DNA of 45,198 bases from Chitinophagaceae bacterium (GTDB lineage: Bacteria > Bacteroidota > Bacteroidia > Chitinophagales > Chitinophagaceae): assembly GCA_024643655.1 (NCBI GenBank), contig JAHEMM010000014.1, positions 1 through 45,198 on the forward strand, in the 5' to 3' direction. The notes under the pieces were generated by a model. That model searched no databases. It was not told the origin of the DNA and saw only the letters and a program-made list of their open reading frames with translations. This document shows, piece by piece, positions 42,213 to 45,198 of the stretch. Position 1 is the first letter of the stretch. Each line of letters starts with the position of its first letter. The position numbers and the translations under genes were made by a program.

Positions 42213-43136
42213 CTATTTTTTACAGCCACTAATCAAATAATACCCAAAATGCTTCCGGTATAAACCCAGTATCATTCCCAATACCGGGGCATATACATTA
42301 TGCCAACGTTCTTTTTTCAGATGAAGGCTTTTGTTTCTCCATAATTCTGTAGCAAAAAATTTTATGGAAGTCCAGGGTACATAAGCAACAGATGGAGCAA
42401 TCCGCATACTAATTTCTTCAATCTTAATATTTGTAAACCCATATTTTCTCAGGTTGATTTCAAACTCATTAATAGTAGCAAAGCAGGGGAGAGCCCAGTA
42501 CTTTTTTATTTTATTATATAAATAGTTAAATAAACGAGGATGGTTTCCATCATGTTTAATAAATCCATCCGCTATACAAAATCTTCCGCCAGGTTTTAAA
42601 ACTCTAGCCATCTCTTTAATAAACAATTCTTTTCCTTTCCCGTTTGCGTGACAGGCACTTTCCATTGCATATGCATGGGTAAATGTGTTGTCGTTAAAAT
42701 TCAGGTGTTCAAAATTTTCATTTTTAAGTTCCACTTGTGCTTCCAGTTTATCTTTTCTAATCAATACTCTTCCTTTTTCAATTTGAGAATCTACGATGGT
42801 AATACCTGTAATAGTTGAAAGCGGAAATTTTTGAGCAGTATGTCTTGCTACTGTTCCTACACCACATCCAAGATCAATGATATGGCTGGGTTTGCCAGTA
42901 TCAGTGTGAAGACGTTTCAGCACCTGATCGTTCATATTTATTAGCATTCTTTCCAGCAAAAAAAGGTCACTGAATTTTCTATAATAACCAAAATGCATAT
43001 TGAAGTTTTTACTCCACATTTCATAATCTGGGCCGGCTACGTCATAATATTTCTCGATTTTGAAATAGGGAGCTTCTTGTAAGGCATTCATTACCGGATA
43101 ACTTTGTGTGGTATAGGTTGCCGGAGTTGTTTTCAT
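42213..43136 (-). CDS. Class I SAM-dependent methyltransferase
   Basis: A 307-residue methyltransferase. Motif I is HIIDLGCGVGTVARHTAQKFP, followed by an acidic-loop region (ITGITIVDSQIEKG) and the post-motif FTHAYAMESACHANGKGKELFIKEMARVLKPGGRF. The MESACH segment and the LKPGGRFCIADG motif are shared with tocopherol, sterol and sarcosine-type small-molecule methyltransferases; the substrate is unknown. The C-terminal 100 residues are basic and aromatic and may touch the membrane. A longer frame starts at a TTG at 43226; the ATG at 43134-43136 (MKTTPATY) is preferred. It is divergent from ndh with a 103-bp gap. Confidence 0.88.
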   Translation of the reverse strand: MKTTPATYTTQSYPVMNALQEAPYFKIEKYYDVAGPDYEMWSKNFNMHFGYYRKFSDLFLLERMLINMNDQVLKRLHTDTGKPSHIIDLGCGVGTVARHTAQKFPLSTITGITIVDSQIEKGRVLIRKDKLEAQVELKNENFEHLNFNDNTFTHAYAMESACHANGKGKELFIKEMARVLKPGGRFCIADGFIKHDGNHPRLFNYLYNKIKKYWALPCFATINEFEINLRKYGFTNIKIEEISMRIAPSVAYVPWTSIKFFATELWRNKSLHLKKERWHNVYAPVLGMILGLYRKHFGYYLISGCKK

Positions 43137-43186
43137 AATCGTTGGTTTATTTGTATAACGTAAAGATAAATATTTGTTTACATTAT

Positions 43187-43218
43187 TTTCAGTAATTATT
43201 GAAAATTGTGTAAATTTG
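43187..43218 (+). promoter_or_regulatory. Promoter of ndh
   Basis: TAAATTTG at 43211-43218 is an exact -7 box. TTTC at 43187-43190 lies 20 bp upstream as a one-mismatch -33 element. Predicted start near 43223, leader about 17 nt. Confidence 0.6.
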
Positions 43219-43239
43219 TAGTACAAAATTATTTATATC

Positions 43240-44523
43240 ATGAAAGTTGTAATAGTCGGTGCAGGTTTTGGCGGATTGAGACTGGCAAGAAAGTTGAATA
43301 ACAAACCTGGTTTCGAAGTAATATTAATAGACCGGTTTAATTACCATCAGTTTCAGCCCTTGTTTTACCAGGTGGCAACTGCCGGACTGGACGCCAGTAA
43401 TATTTCATTTCCGCTTCGCAAAGTTTTTCAGAAAAGTAAAAATGTAAGAATCAGGCTTTGTAATCTTTCTGAAGTTGTTCCATCTGAAAATAAGATTATC
43501 ACTGATGTAGAAGAGATCAGTTATGATGTTCTCGTGTTGGCTACCGGTGCCGACACTAATTTTTTCGGTAATAATAACCTGGCAGCTCATTCATTTCCGA
43601 TGAAATCAACTGTTGAAGCTTTACAGATACGTCATCGCTTGTTGCAGTTGTATGAAAAAGCGCATAGTGTAAAAGATGAAGAAGCCTATCAACAAATGAT
43701 GAATATTGTAGTAGTGGGTGGTGGACCAACAGGAGTGGAAGTGTCCGGTGCATTGGCAGAAATGAAAAAGTATGTATTGCCAAAGGATTTTCCGGAACTT
43801 GATTTTTCAAAAATGAATATTTATTTATTGGAAGGGACCGATAAAACATTGTCGGCCATGAGTGCAAAATCATCTAACCAGTCAGAAAAGTATTTAAAAA
43901 AATTAGGAGTGGATGTAATGACCAATACGTTGGTAAAGAATTATGATGGCGAAAATGTCCAATTACAAAATGGGAAATTAATTCCTGCATTAACTGTTAT
44001 CTGGGCTGCAGGTGTAAAAGGAAATATTCCTGCTGGGTTTCAAAATACAATTATCGCAAAGGGAAATCGTATTAAGACTGACCGGCACTGTCTTGTGGAA
44101 GGATATAATAATATATATGCCTTAGGCGACCTAGGATATATGGAAACTCCAAAATTTCCCAAAGGATTACCTCAAGTAGCACCCGTAGCTATGCAACAAG
44201 CGGACCTGTTGGCCGGAAATTTAAGATTGATTGAAAGAAAATCAAATCCAGATAAACAATACGAGTTTGAGTACAAGGATAAAGGATCAATGGCAACGGT
44301 AGGCAGAAATCTGGCTGTAGTCGATATACCAAAACCTAAGTTACATTTTGGGGGCTTTTTTGCATGGTTAATTTGGATGGGGCTTCATTTGATGCTTATT
44401 GTTGGAGTTAAGAACCGCTTTTTTGTATTCCTTAACTGGTTGTATAATTATATAACATACGACCAAAACCTGCGATTGATTTTCAAGGAATTCAACAGAA
44501 ATGAAGAAATTAAAGCTTCTTAA
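43240..44523 (+). CDS. ndh: Type II NADH dehydrogenase (NDH-2)
   Basis: A 427-residue membrane-associated flavoprotein that passes electrons from NADH to quinone without pumping protons. The FAD fold is at the N-terminus (VVIVGAGFGGLRLARKL, then LIDRFNYHQFQPLFYQVATAGLD, the NDH-2 quinone-site signature). The NADH fold is IVVVGGGPTGVEVSGALAEM near residue 160. The second FAD motif is NIYALGDLGYMETPKFPKGLPQVAPVAMQQA. The C-terminal FFAWLIWMGLHLMLIVGV helix anchors it to the membrane. Its last 14 bp overlap the convergent helical-repeat gene. Confidence 0.93.
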   Translation: MKVVIVGAGFGGLRLARKLNNKPGFEVILIDRFNYHQFQPLFYQVATAGLDASNISFPLRKVFQKSKNVRIRLCNLSEVVPSENKIITDVEEISYDVLVLATGADTNFFGNNNLAAHSFPMKSTVEALQIRHRLLQLYEKAHSVKDEEAYQQMMNIVVVGGGPTGVEVSGALAEMKKYVLPKDFPELDFSKMNIYLLEGTDKTLSAMSAKSSNQSEKYLKKLGVDVMTNTLVKNYDGENVQLQNGKLIPALTVIWAAGVKGNIPAGFQNTIIAKGNRIKTDRHCLVEGYNNIYALGDLGYMETPKFPKGLPQVAPVAMQQADLLAGNLRLIERKSNPDKQYEFEYKDKGSMATVGRNLAVVDIPKPKLHFGGFFAWLIWMGLHLMLIVGVKNRFFVFLNWLYNYITYDQNLRLIFKEFNRNEEIKAS

Positions 44524-45022
44524 GTATTTTACGACCTCTTGCTCTGAATGCTGCAGTTTCAAATTCCCAACGGTCTTCAATGATAGTTTTTAACTCAGCT
44601 TTTATATCAGGATAAATAGTAGATAAATTTTCTAAAACTGTAAGAGAGAAGGCTTTAATGGCTGGTTTTTCTTCTGGAGAAATGATAAAGTCGAAGCAAA
44701 TATTCATTACATCTCCCTGGAACTTTTCGGGAATATGAACTTCCTGAAGTAATCGAATTGTATTTCTTTTTTCAGCATCATGCAAATCCTTTTTCTTTAA
44801 ATTGGCGATTAATATACCAAGATGCTTCTTTATAAAGCCAGGATTTGCAATAGCTGAATAACTTAATGGCCAACCAGCTCGTTGTCTTAATAATTTATCT
44901 CCTGAAATAAAATGTCTCATAAGTTCATCAAAACGGGCTTGATTGGTTCCAATCCAGTGTACAATTTCATCACATGTAGCTTTGTTATGACCTGATAGTA
45001 TTTTACTTTTTAGTTTAATCAT
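44510..45022 (-). CDS. Helical-repeat (HEAT-like) protein of unknown function
   Basis: A 170-residue cytoplasmic protein that is nearly all alpha-helical. Repeated helix pairs such as RFDELMRHFISGDKLLRQRAGWPL, FIKKHLGILIANLKK and IKAFSLTVLENLSTIYPDIK fit a HEAT/ARM-like solenoid, with a tryptophan-proline step (GWPLSY) typical of such proteins in Bacteroidota. I cannot assign a function; a scaffold or protein-binding role is likely. The C-terminus is basic (RARGRKILKKL) and its stop codon lies within the end of ndh, an overlap of 14 bp. No exact promoter box was found upstream. Confidence 0.75.
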   Translation of the reverse strand: MIKLKSKILSGHNKATCDEIVHWIGTNQARFDELMRHFISGDKLLRQRAGWPLSYSAIANPGFIKKHLGILIANLKKKDLHDAEKRNTIRLLQEVHIPEKFQGDVMNICFDFIISPEEKPAIKAFSLTVLENLSTIYPDIKAELKTIIEDRWEFETAAFRARGRKILKKL

Positions 45023-45198
45023 TGCATATAAAAGAATTCTATTGTTTTAAAGTCCATAAAGTAAACTTATCTAATAAATATAGAACCTTAAATCAATATT
45101 ATTTGAACAACAATTTCTTATAATATATATTATGTTAAATAAGTGTTGCAAACAATAGACTCAAAAAAAAGGTACATATCCTTCTTTCGTGATTGGTA

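Noticed and set aside
45161-45196. Minus-strand open end reading PITKEGYVPFF and stop at the right window edge
   Set aside because: Only 11 codons are visible, too few to tell a gene end from chance; the 45023-45198 stretch holds nothing else I can support.
1-45198. Phage-defence island, prophage, integrase or transposase
   Set aside because: No nuclease, methylase-restriction pair, integrase, transposase or phage structural motif was seen in any frame; the caspase protein has a secretion signal, unlike intracellular defence caspases.

Overview
The window comes from an AT-rich member of the Bacteroidota, most likely family Chitinophagaceae. This rests on gene content: a long NagB-deacetylase fusion, a GMC oxidoreductase with a gluconate-dehydrogenase-3 partner, DUF1080 and TIM-barrel isomerase genes, a BI-1/YccA protein and many Sec, Tat and lipoprotein signals. 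It also rests on the Bacteroidota -7 promoter element TAnnTTTG found in front of many genes and on the lack of clear Shine-Dalgarno sequences. About 37 genes and one tRNA fill the window. No intergenic gap exceeds about 210 bp. I see no IS element, prophage, CRISPR array or rRNA.

Left part (1-7.6 kb): a secreted FecR-like protein (cut by the window edge) and a CHASE2 membrane protein without an output domain are transcribed leftward, divergently from a 1110-residue exported caspase-family protein with about 17 TPR repeats. tRNA-Arg(ACG) with a strong terminator follows, then a BI-1/YccA membrane protein and a two-FAS1-domain lipoprotein. The caspase/CHASE2/FecR-like group is the most unusual functional association here.

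7.7-18.7 kb: a leftward operon CocE-type hydrolase > GH20 hexosaminidase > NagB-LmbE fusion serves amino-sugar scavenging. The CocE gene carries a GC-rich palindromic element in frame. Next come an NTF2-like protein, a flavin reductase-pirin-pirin operon, and a glycosylasparaginase-cutC pair.

18.7-27.6 kb: two divergent operons form a sugar oxidation and 3-keto-glycoside type locus. Leftward: MFS transporter, hydroxypyruvate-isomerase-like TIM barrel, GMC oxidoreductase, its Tat-exported subunit 3, and a second TIM barrel. Rightward: Gfo/Idh/MocA oxidoreductase, a third TIM barrel, a lipoprotein cytochrome c and a DUF1080 lipoprotein. The inferred flow is periplasmic oxidation of a sugar to its 3-keto form with electrons passed to cytochrome c, cleavage by the DUF1080 protein, then uptake, isomerisation and reduction.

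27.6-45.2 kb is mostly housekeeping: pfkA-pyk (glycolysis), an unknown secreted protein, an RmlD-like reductase, arginase, two tandem double-domain universal stress proteins, an ABM-like protein, an L,D-transpeptidase, a K+-dependent type membrane pyrophosphatase, a beta-lactamase-fold serine hydrolase with a TTG start, serA, a methyltransferase, a type II NADH dehydrogenase and a helical-repeat protein. Exact TAnnTTTG boxes settle several start codons, and two genes (serA and the RmlD-like gene) look leaderless. All functions are read from sequence motifs; no database search was possible.
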